A stretch of DNA of 64,000 nucleotides from Nocardia abscessus NBRC 100374 (lineage in GTDB: Bacteria > Actinomycetota > Actinomycetes > Mycobacteriales > Mycobacteriaceae). The stretch spans positions 121,585 through 185,584 of the forward strand of contig NZ_BAFP01000037.1 in NCBI RefSeq assembly GCF_000308455.1, written 5' to 3'. Position numbers and translations under genes: made by a program. Positions 54,628-63,473 of this stretch are shown here, one piece after another; position 1 is the first letter of the stretch, and every line of letters begins with the position of its first letter. The notes under the pieces were generated by a model that did not search any database, was not told the DNA's origin, and saw only the letters and a list, made by a program, of their open reading frames with translations.

Positions 54628-54830
54628 CTATTGCTGTGGCGGCCCAGTGGGTTGCTGAGCTGGTTGTCGAGCGTAGTAGGCGGCCTCCATTTCCGCTGGT
54701 GGGACGTCGCCGCAGTACTGGTAGAGGCGGCGACGGTTGAACCAGTCGACCATTCGGCGGTGACGAATTCCACGTGATCGACGGTGCGCCACGGGCCGCG
54801 CTGGGACACGAGGCGCCGGGGCACACTCAC
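54628..54830 (-). mobile_element. IS3-family transposase remnant with one-base deletion
   Basis: The leftward frame RTVDHVEFVTAEW stops making sense at 54750, and VDWFNRRRLYQYCGDVPPAE with MEAAYYARQ continues in the neighbouring frame to a stop at 54628. Joined, they give the end of an IS3-type transposase (...EW-VDWFNRRRLY...). Adding one G restores the frame, so a single base has been lost. The rest of the IS is absent. Confidence 0.82.
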
Positions 54831-56056
54831 CCGGCATTCGCTCGAGCGAGCGCTTCATCGGCGAGAGCTACCGCCGCCTCGTCCGGCGCGTACGTGGCCA
54901 GCGCGGCGACGAGGTCACGGATATCGCTGCGAATCGACGGTGGCAGCTGGGCGTGGCGGGCGACGTCGAGCTCGTTGGCGATGGTCAGGATGACGAAATC
55001 ACGTAGTTCGGATCCTTCGATCGTCTTCGAGCCGCCGGTGAATCTGTCGGTCACGGGCAAGGGTCGTCGGCCGAGCTCACGGTAGGTGCGCGAGCGATCG
55101 CATGCACCGTAGAGGTACACCAGGGCAGCCGCGTCAGGGCCGATGACGTGGTGCAGCCGTCGGCGATCCGTGGTCGGCAGCAGGGCGTGCCGGAACCCGT
55201 CGGTGCCGTATGACGCGTGACAGATCGACGCCAGCCGGGTTCGTGGCGCGGCGTTCCATTCGACCGTGAGGGCGTGCACCCGGCGGAGGTGCTCGAACAG
55301 GGTCCCGCCTGGGTGATCGATCTGTTCGGCGCCGAGCGTGCGCTGCAGCTCGAACGCGCATCGGACGACGTCGTCGGTACCGAGCCACTTGGTCGCGTAA
55401 CCCGAGACGATGCGCGCGAGTTCCGCCGGGGCGTCGCGAGCGACGAGATGCCCGGCGTCCGGTATGCGGGTAACGGTGACGCGTCGGTTGGCCATGCATA
55501 GCCGGTCCACGTCGGCGTCGCCGAGCGGAGACCGTGGTCCTCCCCGCACGAGCAGGATGGGCAGGTCCGATGCCGCGACGATCGCGTGGAGCTCGGAGCG
55601 GGACGCGAGAATGTCGTCGGCGAGTTCGGTGTTGCGCGCGAGGAGCCCGTGGTCATCGAGCCAGCGGCGGGCCCGATCCGCATCGACATCAGGAACGACG
55701 TCCACGAGCACGAGGCCGGCGGCGCGCTGCGCGACGGACGGCTCCGCCAGGGCGGCGACGGCGGCAAACCCGCCGAGGGAGGCGCCCACCACGACGATCG
55801 GCGCCGGTTCGCGAACCACCATCTCGATCACGTCGTCGGCGATCGCCCGCAAAGTGGTTGCCCGCCCGGTACTCTCGCCGTGCCCGCGCAGATCGAAGGC
55901 CACCGTCCGCAGTCCGCACTCGGTCATCCCCTCCGCGACCGGTGCCCAGACGTCGCGACGCTCTTCGCCCGCGTGAAGCAGCAGGACCGTGGGGCCTTTG
56001 CCGGTCACCGTGGCTCGAAGTGTGACGTCGCGCAGCGTGAGGCTCATGTCTGTCAT
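54827..56056 (-). CDS. alpha/beta hydrolase fused to a DUF6817-like domain
   Basis: 409 residues. An alpha/beta hydrolase (~1-235) shows TVLLLHAGEERRDVW, nucleophile motif GASLGGFAA and the late His in IPDAGHLVARDAP. The second part (~245-400), GGTLFEHLRRVHALTVEWNA with ASICHASYGTDGF, resembles DUF6817, an HD-like domain. ATG 56056 has GGAGG upstream; ATG 56047 is also possible. Divergent from a TetR gene with two operators in between. Substrate unknown. Confidence 0.82.
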   Translation of the reverse strand: MTDMSLTLRDVTLRATVTGKGPTVLLLHAGEERRDVWAPVAEGMTECGLRTVAFDLRGHGESTGRATTLRAIADDVIEMVVREPAPIVVVGASLGGFAAVAALAEPSVAQRAAGLVLVDVVPDVDADRARRWLDDHGLLARNTELADDILASRSELHAIVAASDLPILLVRGGPRSPLGDADVDRLCMANRRVTVTRIPDAGHLVARDAPAELARIVSGYATKWLGTDDVVRCAFELQRTLGAEQIDHPGGTLFEHLRRVHALTVEWNAAPRTRLASICHASYGTDGFRHALLPTTDRRRLHHVIGPDAAALVYLYGACDRSRTYRELGRRPLPVTDRFTGGSKTIEGSELRDFVILTIANELDVARHAQLPPSIRSDIRDLVAALATYAPDEAAVALADEALARANAG

Positions 56057-56129
56057 TGCCGATCCACCTCCGTGCCGAATTTCCCTCGCAGCTCCGTGAT
56101 TTCGAACATCGACATGCCCTCTCCGATCT

Positions 56130-56181
56130 ACCTTGAGCTGTCGAGGTAACGGTACGCAGTGAAACCTTGGCGAGTCAAGGT
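56130..56181. promoter_or_regulatory. two ACCTTG-N6-CAAGGT operators
   Basis: ACCTTGGCGAGTCAAGGT at 56164-56181 is a perfect inverted repeat with a 6-base spacer. ACCTTGAGCTGTCGAGGT at 56130-56147 is the same with one mismatch. They are 34 bp apart, between the divergent hydrolase and TetR genes, and the right one lies 12 bases before the TetR start. Confidence 0.75.
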
Positions 56182-56192
56182 AATGTTTGGGG

Positions 56193-56798
56193 ATGACCAA
56201 CCCGAGAACGCGCAGACCACCGGGTGAAGCCCGCCGGTTGATCCTCGATGCCGCGGCTTCGCTGCTGACCGAGGGAGGCGTCGCCGCTGTACAGGTGCGC
56301 GCGGTGGCTGCGCGGGTCGGCATGACCGACGCCGGCGTCACGCATCACTTCGGCAATCGCGAGAAGCTGCTCGCCGAACTCCTTCGTCACGGTGGACGCC
56401 GGCTTCGAGCCGCGCTCCAAGACGTCATCGCCACATGGCTGGAGCACGGCACCGATCTCCTCGACCTCGTCGAGTCTCTCGAGACCGTGTACCGGCGCGG
56501 CTACGGCGAACTAGCGGTGGCGCTGCACGCGGCGGGATGGCGCGACCGAGGCGCCGGCATGCTCGACCCGGTCGTCGACGCCCTCCACCGGAGTCGGCCC
56601 CCCGGAAGTTCCCTCGACGAGACACGACTCGCGGTCGCGGCCCTGCACCAGGCGATGGCAACCGAGCCCCTCTACGGCAGCGACTTCCGTCGCAGCGCCG
56701 GCCTCACCGGCGCCGCAGCACAGAACTCAACCGCTCACCTGCGCTGGTGGGCAAGCCAACTCCAACGCGCACTCGACATCGAACCGGCGCGGCGTTGA
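56193..56798 (+). CDS. TetR-family transcriptional regulator
   Basis: 201 residues. Helix-turn-helix VAARVGMTDAGVTHHFGNRE; helical ligand domain follows. ATG 56193 (MTNPRTRRPP); a TTG two codons earlier is possible. The operator pair upstream indicates autorepression and control of the divergent hydrolase-DUF6817 gene. Confidence 0.9.
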   Translation: MTNPRTRRPPGEARRLILDAAASLLTEGGVAAVQVRAVAARVGMTDAGVTHHFGNREKLLAELLRHGGRRLRAALQDVIATWLEHGTDLLDLVESLETVYRRGYGELAVALHAAGWRDRGAGMLDPVVDALHRSRPPGSSLDETRLAVAALHQAMATEPLYGSDFRRSAGLTGAAAQNSTAHLRWWASQLQRALDIEPARR

Positions 56799-57351
56799 CC
56801 GAGAGCGGTCAGCACCCATCGGTATCCGCGGTGCACTCGGCGGGACGGACCACGCGGTTCGTGACCTGCGGTCCGTAAATGAGTTCCTGCAACGGCGACT
56901 GCGGTGGGATGACCGGCGCGATCACCGCCGACCACCCTCGCCAGCAAACTTTTCGCAGGCGGCAGATGTGTCGCGATGTGCCAGATGTGCCAGGAATCGG
57001 TGCAGTTCAGAGCGTGTTTCCACTGGTGGCTCGGTGTGTGCGAGTGCACTCCAACACGCGGCTCGGGAAAGTGTCACGACTGACGGGAATCTGTGCGCGA
57101 GAGGGGACTTGGTTACGAATTCGGGTCACCGATGGGGGTGATCCGTGCGGAAGACGCCTCTAGCATAGGTCGCTGAGTGGTAACAGTCAACGTGATATTC
57201 GATCTGTAGTGTGAAAGTGGCAGGGATGGCACAAGTTTCGCAACCCGACTGAAGTGGCTGGGAGGTATCGCTGTGTGGGTGGGACCGTCCACGCGGTTTG
57301 TGCCCTGGTCCTGGCGCGAGTTCTCGCATCAGCGTCCGCGGCGGGGCGTGA
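56799..57351. other. non-coding stretch next to the recombinase gene
   Basis: About 550 bases with no gene supported. It borders the 3' end of the tyrosine recombinase gene, so an attachment site could lie here. I find no tRNA gene and no convincing long direct repeat partner within the window. Confidence 0.4.
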
Positions 57352-58443
57352 TCATCGGTAATCCCTTCTGTCGGTGAATATCTGGGCTGGTGAGGCTGTG
57401 AATGCGTTGATGGGTCGGGGCGGGGGCGTGTTGGTTGTGATGAGGGGGTGGGGTTCTCGGGTGAGGGCGGTGAGGGCTGCGGCGATTTCGATGAGGTCGG
57501 CTTTGATGTAGGTGGTGGTGGAGTCGTGTTTGGGGGAGTTGTGGCCGGCGTATGCGCGGGCGGTGGCGTATCCGAAGGTTCGTTCGACCCAGGTGAGGGT
57601 GGTGTGGCGGAGCCAGTGGGTGCTGATGTTCTGGGTGGCGACCCAGGGCAGGTGTCGGCCTATGCGGTTCCAGAGGTGGTCGTAGCGGCGGGTGGTGATG
57701 GGTTTGGTGTTGCGGTAGCGCAGGAGTTGTTGGTTGGGTGGGCTGTTTCGTTGGTGGGCGTGGTGGAGGAGGTGGTGCATGAGGGTGGGGGTGACGGGTT
57801 GGTGGCGGTCGGTGTTGTTCTTCTCGCGGAGCAGGATCAGGCAGTGGTGGGGGTCGAGGTCGCAGGGGCGGAGGTTGAGCGCGCCTATACGGCGGCAGGC
57901 GGTTTCGATGTGTAGTCGCAGGAGCAGGGCGTCGAGTTCGGGGTCGTTGCCGGTGAGTGCTGCGGTGTGGCATATCTCGGCGAGTTGTGGTGAGGGGATG
58001 GCTTGGCGGTGTGAGGGGTCGCGGTGGCCGATGGTGAGTTTGCGGGCGGGATTTCGGGTGTGGTGGATCCAGTTGTTGTGTTCGGCGAAGAGGTAGAGGC
58101 AGCGTGTGGCGCTGACGAAGTGTTCGCGTGCGCTTTTGCCGTTTCGGGTGTTGGTGTGGTGGATGGCGAGTTGTTCGACGGTGCGGGCGCGGTCGTGGAG
58201 TTCGGCGACGGTGATGGTGTCGAGTTCGCGGTGGTGCCAGGTTGTTTCGAGCCAGTCGAGGTGGGTGTTGTAGGTGCGTAGGGTTCCGGTGGTGAGGGTG
58301 GTTCGCAGTTGTGGGACGGCTTGGGCGAAGGTCGGGGTGGGTGGTGTGGCGGCTGTGAGGTCGGCGGGGGTTATTCCGATCTGTTGGAGCAGGATTCGGG
58401 TGGCGGTGATGGTGGTGGGGTCGATGGTGGGGTTGTCGGGCAT
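57352..58443 (-). CDS. tyrosine recombinase/integrase
   Basis: 363 residues. A core-binding SAM-like domain (~35-135) precedes the catalytic domain. Catalytic set: Arg184 in ETACRRIGALNL, Lys208, His276 and Arg279 in HWLRHTTLTW, His301 in GHNS, nucleophile Tyr312 in TTTYIKAD. All are present, so it should be active. The composition is strikingly rich in Thr, His and Pro, and the coding strand strongly favours C over G. ATG 58443 lies two bases after the stop of the AbrB-like gene. Confidence 0.93.
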   Translation of the reverse strand: MPDNPTIDPTTITATRILLQQIGITPADLTAATPPTPTFAQAVPQLRTTLTTGTLRTYNTHLDWLETTWHHRELDTITVAELHDRARTVEQLAIHHTNTRNGKSAREHFVSATRCLYLFAEHNNWIHHTRNPARKLTIGHRDPSHRQAIPSPQLAEICHTAALTGNDPELDALLLRLHIETACRRIGALNLRPCDLDPHHCLILLREKNNTDRHQPVTPTLMHHLLHHAHQRNSPPNQQLLRYRNTKPITTRRYDHLWNRIGRHLPWVATQNISTHWLRHTTLTWVERTFGYATARAYAGHNSPKHDSTTTYIKADLIEIAAALTALTREPHPLITTNTPPPRPINAFTASPAQIFTDRRDYR

Positions 58444-58445
58444 GG

Positions 58446-58871
58446 TCAGGGTTCCAGGTGGCGGTGGTCGCCGAAGTGTGCGTGGAGTGAGGGTGGTGGG
58501 TGGATCGCGAGGAGTTGGCGGTGGGGGTATCCGACGAGCAACACTTTGTCGCCGATGTGGAGGGAGACTTCTCGGCGGCGTCGGACGCAGACGCGGAAGT
58601 ATCCGGGAGCGAGGACCATGGCGGCGCCGTGGTCGTCGGGGCTGACGAGTAGGGTGGCGGCGGTGGATCGGGCGCGTAGGCGGGTACCCGGTAACCAGTT
58701 CATCGCGGCAAGTACGCAGCGGTCGTGGATGCGGCCACCGTCGCCGACGGTGCACATGCTGTAGGTGGTGTCGGGGTCCACAGGGGTTGCGGACGATCGA
58801 GGCCCGGCGCGCAAGGCCTCGATAAATTCTTCGACGGGTGTCAGGGGCGGGATGACCGGGGCGATCACCAC
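58446..58871 (-). CDS. AbrB/SpoVT-like swapped-hairpin protein, recombinase partner
   Basis: About 141 residues. Two beta-hairpin modules are visible: CTVGDGGRIHDRCVLAAMNW LPG and FRVCVRRRREVSLHIGDKVLL, ending VGYPHRQLLAIHPPPSL. This resembles AbrB/MazE/SpoVT-type DNA-binding proteins encoded directly before such recombinases in actinobacteria. The start is uncertain: GTGs at 58871 and 58868 fit, without a clear ribosome binding site. It probably regulates or assists the recombinase. Confidence 0.65.
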   Translation of the reverse strand: MVIAPVIPPLTPVEEFIEALRAGPRSSATPVDPDTTYSMCTVGDGGRIHDRCVLAAMNWLPGTRLRARSTAATLLVSPDDHGAAMVLAPGYFRVCVRRRREVSLHIGDKVLLVGYPHRQLLAIHPPPSLHAHFGDHRHLEP

Positions 58872-59333
58872 GCGGACCGCCCACCATGTGTGCAGTATCG
58901 GTGGGGATGTGGCACAAGGGGTGGTCGATGACCTGGTGCGGTGGGGTAGTGCATGTTCGCTTCCGATCGTCGGGCGCTCGCCAGTAGTTCGTCGCGACGG
59001 TCGCACGGTGGGCGGGTCTCGGGTTCGCAGGTGTGGTCTGTGTTCGTGAATTCGGCCGGTGCAACTCTCTGGAGACCATAGCGAAACGCTATTTCTTGGC
59101 GTGTGTCGGTCTCCTGCGGAGTTCGACTTGTGTCGCAACGACCATCGATCGGCTTCGGCGTATGAGTCGACTTCCGTTTCGAACTCGGGGCTGCTGCGCG
59201 TACCCGATCTCCTCGCGGAGGCGAAGTCGACTGGGGGATCGTGGTGTCGCCGCCGGAGGGCTTGTGTCATTCTGGTCTGCGTTGACGGTTGGAGTGTCGA
59301 TGCTGTCGTCGGATTCGAGCAGAAGGGGGCTGC
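58872..59333. other. intergenic region between divergent genes
   Basis: About 460 bases between the AbrB-like gene (leftward) and the GHKL-protease gene (rightward). It should hold both promoters. I see no recognised motif or gene. Confidence 0.45.
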
Positions 59334-60764
59334 GTGGTGGTGTCGACAGGCTCGGCGGCAACGTATTTCGATCTCAACATCGAGCAGGTACTCGAGCATT
59401 GGACACTGGCTTTCGCAGTGCGCGAAGTGATCGCCAACGCTCTCGATGAGCAGGCTGTCACGGCAACTGGTGAACCGACGATCACCAAGCTCGGCAACGG
59501 CCTCTGGGAAATCGCTGACTCGGGACGTGGGCTGCGCTATCAGCATCTGACCCAGAAGGAGAACGTCGAGAAGCTACGTCACTCCGGCGTGATCGGCCAG
59601 TTCGGTATGGGTCTCAAGGACGCGCTGGCGGTCTTTCACCGGCGCAGGGTCGATGTGCTGATCCGCTCACCCCACATGGACTTGACCACCACATTGCGCC
59701 GCAAAGACGGATTCGCCGACATCACTACTCTGCACGGCGCAGTCCTGGCTCCCAGCCAGCCGGGCAGGGTTGGCACCTCGGTGGTGCTGCGCGGCGTCCC
59801 TGACGAAGAGATCGAACGAGCTAAACAGTACTTTCTGCGCTACAACGGTGAGTATCTTCTCGAAACCACCCGCTATGGCCAGGTCTTGGCACGTCCCGCA
59901 GCCCAGGCTGGAGGAAAAATCTACGTGAAGGGCCTTCTGGTAGCTGAAGAGGAGGACTTCCTGTTCTCGTATAACATCACCACGCTCACGAAAGGACTGC
60001 GGCAAGCGCTGAATCGCGAGCGTAGCAATGTCGGGCGCACAGCATACGCCGACCGCGTGAAGGCCATCCTCAAGGAGTGTCGAACAGCTGGCGTCGCTCG
60101 GGGGCTCGCCGATGATCTGGCTGCGTTCACTACCGGTGGCATGCACGATGAGCTGGGCTGGAATGACATCGCCCTCCATGCCTGCCGAGTGCTGGCTACG
60201 CACGAAAAGGTTGTCTTCGTGTCCCGTAGCGACCTGGAATTCGGTGCGGCTCAGCTGGATTACGCGCGCGACGAGGGCTTCCGGCTGGTCCTTGTCCCCG
60301 ACAACATCGCCGACCGGATAGGAAATCTCACCGACTTCGAGGGCGAACCTCTTTACGACCTCGACGGCTACCGCGATGCCTGGAACGACAGCTTCACCTT
60401 CATTTTCGTCGATCCGGCCCGCCTGACTCCCAATGAACGACATGTCTACTCACTGACCGGCCCCCTACTCGCGGCGCTCGGCATCGTACCCACACGCATC
60501 GGAGTCTCCGAGATCCTGATCTCGGAGACCATGCGCCTCAACAGCATCGGACACGAAATTCTCGGCGTCTACGAACCAGCTACCAAACGCATCATCATCC
60601 GCCGCGACCAACTCACCGCACCCGCCGACTTCTGCGGCACCCTTCTGCACGAACTCACGCACGCCGGCACCGGCACCACCGACGGCACACTCGCCTTCGA
60701 GAACGCGCTCACCCAGCAGCTCGGCGCACTGGCAGTGGCGTTGCTGCGCAATACCCGTCGGTAG
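59334..60764 (+). CDS. GHKL ATPase fused to a C-terminal zinc metallopeptidase
   Basis: 476 residues. The N-terminal GHKL (HSP90/histidine-kinase-type) ATP site is complete: EVIANALDEQ (31-40), DSGRGL (62-67) and GQFGMGLKDAL (88-98). A middle region (~110-400) is of unknown fold. The C-terminus has a zinc-protease motif HELTH (439-443) and a possible third ligand Glu456 in TLAFEN. No signal peptide or membrane helix. GTG 59334 follows AGAAGGGGG. An OLD-family gene follows 354 bases later on the same strand. An ATP-gated protease in a defence system is a fair inference; I know no named family. Confidence 0.85.
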   Translation: MVVSTGSAATYFDLNIEQVLEHWTLAFAVREVIANALDEQAVTATGEPTITKLGNGLWEIADSGRGLRYQHLTQKENVEKLRHSGVIGQFGMGLKDALAVFHRRRVDVLIRSPHMDLTTTLRRKDGFADITTLHGAVLAPSQPGRVGTSVVLRGVPDEEIERAKQYFLRYNGEYLLETTRYGQVLARPAAQAGGKIYVKGLLVAEEEDFLFSYNITTLTKGLRQALNRERSNVGRTAYADRVKAILKECRTAGVARGLADDLAAFTTGGMHDELGWNDIALHACRVLATHEKVVFVSRSDLEFGAAQLDYARDEGFRLVLVPDNIADRIGNLTDFEGEPLYDLDGYRDAWNDSFTFIFVDPARLTPNERHVYSLTGPLLAALGIVPTRIGVSEILISETMRLNSIGHEILGVYEPATKRIIIRRDQLTAPADFCGTLLHELTHAGTGTTDGTLAFENALTQQLGALAVALLRNTRR

Positions 60765-61118
60765 CCACTCGTCGCCATTCCCAGGACACGGTCGGCCGCC
60801 GAACGATACAAGATAGCCGGTCCCGGTCCCGCTCGCCACGGACGTCGGCACATGCTCGGCCGTATGGGTTTCCCCCTCAACGGAAGGTATATACGGATTT
60901 GGGTTCGACGACTCGTCGCCGCCGAACCGGGACAGAAGCGAGCCGGTCGTGTCGTTTGCTTGCGTGTTCAGAGCAAGCTGTAGCGCCCTCGATGCGTCGA
61001 CTTTTCGTACGTAGGCGAGACTGGTAAGGTCTAGCGACCAGCGTGCGCGATCGGGGGTTCGCGCGCTGGTTCGCTCCAATTGGCCTGCACGACATAATCT
61101 GCCCTGGACGGTAGCCAA
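60765..61118. other. intergenic region
   Basis: 354 bases between the GHKL-protease and OLD genes. No gene supported. It is long enough for a separate OLD promoter. A small inverted repeat (CTGGT...ACCAG, about 61020-61042) is present. Confidence 0.4.
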
Positions 61119-62936
61119 GTGCATCTTGAAACGTACTCTGTGCGTGGTTTTCGTTCGCTCGCCGACGTAGCGGACATCCCGATCGGTAGTCCGACGATCG
61201 TGGCCGGCCCGAACGACGGTGGCAAGTCCGCTGCGCTCTGCGCGCTGGGGTTCCTCTTGGGCGCGCATACATTGACCGAAGAGGACCGGTCCTACCTCTC
61301 TGGTGAGTCCGGTGGGCGGAGCGAGATCACCGAGGTGATAGGAGAATTCCGTGTGGATGCGAGGGAACAGGAGCAGTTCGGTCTTCCTGCGAATGTGAGG
61401 CTACGGCGCTGTGCCGAAGCGGATCTCGAGCCGCGCTATGAGATCTGGGGGCCTGTGCCTGACGACGAGGAGTTGCAGGACCTCGCCCCGATGCAGGTAC
61501 CTGAACTGAAGACTCTCGCGGCCAAGTTCGGGAACAAGTCGTCGACGAAGCTGACCAAGTCGAAGCTGCAGGAGTGGTTGACCGCGTACGGGCGTGAGCA
61601 TTCCAGCACTGAAGGTTGGAGCGGGATGCCGCCCGGTTTGAAGGACCGGCTGCCGCGGATTGCGGAATTCGAGGGCCATTCAGCGGATCCTGAAGCAGCG
61701 ATCCGTGCGGCGCTGAAGCTCCGATTCCAGGACTACGTGGCCGAAGACGACGTACAGGGCCGGATCCGTGACCTGGAGACCGGTGCGCGCGATCGGATGC
61801 GCATCGAGGCCAAACCGCTTGCCGACCGCATTTTGGACCGTTGCGGCGACATTGCCAGCGTAACGGTCGAGCCGGATGTGAGTTTCACGGGGGCTTTGCG
61901 CTCGGCGACCTTGCGTTTGGAGCGCGCGACCGGGGAGCAGGTGCGGTTGGACCATTCCGGCCGCGGCAGCCGCCGTCGAATCTCGATGGCGGTGTGGGAG
62001 GGCACCACTGAGTTGCTCGCCGAAACCGCGGACGGTGAGGAAGATCCCGAAGCCGAGTCGCCGGTACAGGTGATCGTTGCGTACGACGAACCGGACACAC
62101 ATTTGGACTACCACTTCCAGCGCGACGTCATGGGGATCATCCGTCGCCAAGCGATGGCAGAACACGTCAGCGTCGTCGTCGCAACCCACTCGATGAACCT
62201 GATCGACGGAGTGGATATCCGAGACGTCGTGTTGCTCAGGCTGGACGGTACACGCCGAACAGTGATTCAGCGTTTGGGCAGTGCCGAGCACGCGGAGTTC
62301 GACCGCCATCTCGGAGCGATCGCCGCTGCGGTCGGCCTGCGCAATTCCGTTCTGCTGCATGAGCGTTGCTTTCTCGCAGTCGAGGGCGAGACCGAACAGT
62401 TGGTGATGCCGATACTGTTCAACCTTGCGGAAGGCATGTCGCTGCAGGCTGCGGGAATCGCGTTGTGGGCGTGTGGCGGCAACGACGGCGCACTGAGACT
62501 CGCCAGTTACCTCCACAAACACGGCCGCAGTGTGATGCTGATGATCGACGCCGACAGCGAGCACAGCAGCCGGATCTTCAGCGACAATAGTCTCACCAGG
62601 CATTTCGGCTCCGACAAGGAAAAAGTCGCGAAATATCTAGGTCAGAAGTCCGACGTCGATGAGCTCGAGGAGCTGTTCGACGATGAGACGTGGGCACGTA
62701 CCGCGAACGAAGCCTGGCCTCGCCCCGGCGGCTGGGCTCCCGAGCATTTCGCCGTTCAGCGGGATGGAAAGAAGTTCAGCGCCGCAGTCGAGGGAATGCT
62801 AAGAGATCACAGCGCTCAGCACCCCTCAGGCAAACCTGCAATGCTGATGGAGGTAGTGGTGCGACTCAATCAGCGCGACGATGTCCCCAGCGAACTGCTG
62901 GATATTTTTGCCGACCTGCGACAGCTAGCTGGCTAA
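61119..62936 (+). CDS. OLD-family ATP-dependent endonuclease (AAA ATPase + Toprim)
   Basis: 605 residues. ABC-type ATPase: Walker A GPNDGGKS (30-37), Walker B with VIVAYDEPDTHLDY, and H-loop VVVATHSMNL. A Toprim nuclease domain follows: Glu in FLAVEGETEQLVMPIL and the acidic pair in MLMIDADSE. OLD nucleases act in phage defence (P2 Old; Gabija GajA). No UvrD helicase partner is encoded here, so it is not Gabija; the plausible partner is the GHKL-protease upstream. Start GTG 61119 has a weak GGACGG site. Its end overlaps a convergent gene by 12 bases. Confidence 0.92.
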   Translation: MHLETYSVRGFRSLADVADIPIGSPTIVAGPNDGGKSAALCALGFLLGAHTLTEEDRSYLSGESGGRSEITEVIGEFRVDAREQEQFGLPANVRLRRCAEADLEPRYEIWGPVPDDEELQDLAPMQVPELKTLAAKFGNKSSTKLTKSKLQEWLTAYGREHSSTEGWSGMPPGLKDRLPRIAEFEGHSADPEAAIRAALKLRFQDYVAEDDVQGRIRDLETGARDRMRIEAKPLADRILDRCGDIASVTVEPDVSFTGALRSATLRLERATGEQVRLDHSGRGSRRRISMAVWEGTTELLAETADGEEDPEAESPVQVIVAYDEPDTHLDYHFQRDVMGIIRRQAMAEHVSVVVATHSMNLIDGVDIRDVVLLRLDGTRRTVIQRLGSAEHAEFDRHLGAIAAAVGLRNSVLLHERCFLAVEGETEQLVMPILFNLAEGMSLQAAGIALWACGGNDGALRLASYLHKHGRSVMLMIDADSEHSSRIFSDNSLTRHFGSDKEKVAKYLGQKSDVDELEELFDDETWARTANEAWPRPGGWAPEHFAVQRDGKKFSAAVEGMLRDHSAQHPSGKPAMLMEVVVRLNQRDDVPSELLDIFADLRQLAG

Positions 62937-63131
62937 CAAGTCCTCCATCGGCCGCTGACGCCGAGCTCGCCGCTCCAGCAGTCGTTTTTTACGTTGACCG
63001 GCGGTGGGCTCGACCCACACGTGCCACTTCACGGTCGGTGCCCACCGCTGGAGATGCTCTTCCCGATCGACACCACACCACCGGCAACCATTCGGATTGG
63101 GAATCGTCTCATCGTTCCTGGTACGCGCCAT
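62925..63131 (-). CDS. phage-like small protein with CxxC motif
   Basis: 68 residues: NPNGCRWCGVDREEHLQRWA, then HVWVEPTAGQRKKRLLERRA. Such small CxxC, Arg-rich proteins are common in actinophage genomes, and this pattern looks like one. ATG 63131 has GGAAGGA upstream. Its 3' end overlaps the OLD gene tail-to-tail by 12 bases. Function unknown; a zinc-binding role is possible. Confidence 0.7.
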   Translation of the reverse strand: MARTRNDETIPNPNGCRWCGVDREEHLQRWAPTVKWHVWVEPTAGQRKKRLLERRARRQRPMEDLLAS

Positions 63132-63158
63132 ATCGGGTTCCTTCCGTCATGGTATTTG

Positions 63159-63171
63159 TACCCCAGGGGTA
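63159..63171. promoter_or_regulatory. palindrome upstream of the phage-like gene
   Basis: TACCCC-A-GGGGTA is a perfect palindrome 28 bases upstream of the phage-like gene start, placed to be an operator. The rest of 63172-63473 holds no gene I can support. Confidence 0.5.
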
Positions 63172-63473
63172 TGACATGTATGTGCCACTGCGCGGGCGAT
63201 TCGCTATCCCGGAGAAGGTCTCGATCGCCTCGGGAGTCCCGGTCCCGTCGTGTGGGTGGTGAGGACGAACCGGAGCCGCGAGCAGTACCTGTTCTCCAAC
63301 TCCGGCAGCCGGTTGCGGCGATGCGGCTCACGCACGTCGATGGACTTCTTGTGGGTACGCGCTCGCGGACGGCGGCGTGCTAACGCCACGCCGGTTCGGG
63401 TCGATTCTCCGGATGCTGTAGTTATCTGTGCTCCAGAACAATTCGAAGTCCTCGCAAGCATGAAAGAGTGTCT

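Noticed and set aside
57448..57915. Gly/Val-rich rightward frames over the recombinase gene
   Set aside because: Produced by the strong C/G strand skew of the recombinase gene; no start signals or motifs.
61119..62936. OLD protein considered as Gabija GajA
   Set aside because: No UvrD-like GajB gene lies on either side; the upstream gene is a GHKL-metallopeptidase.
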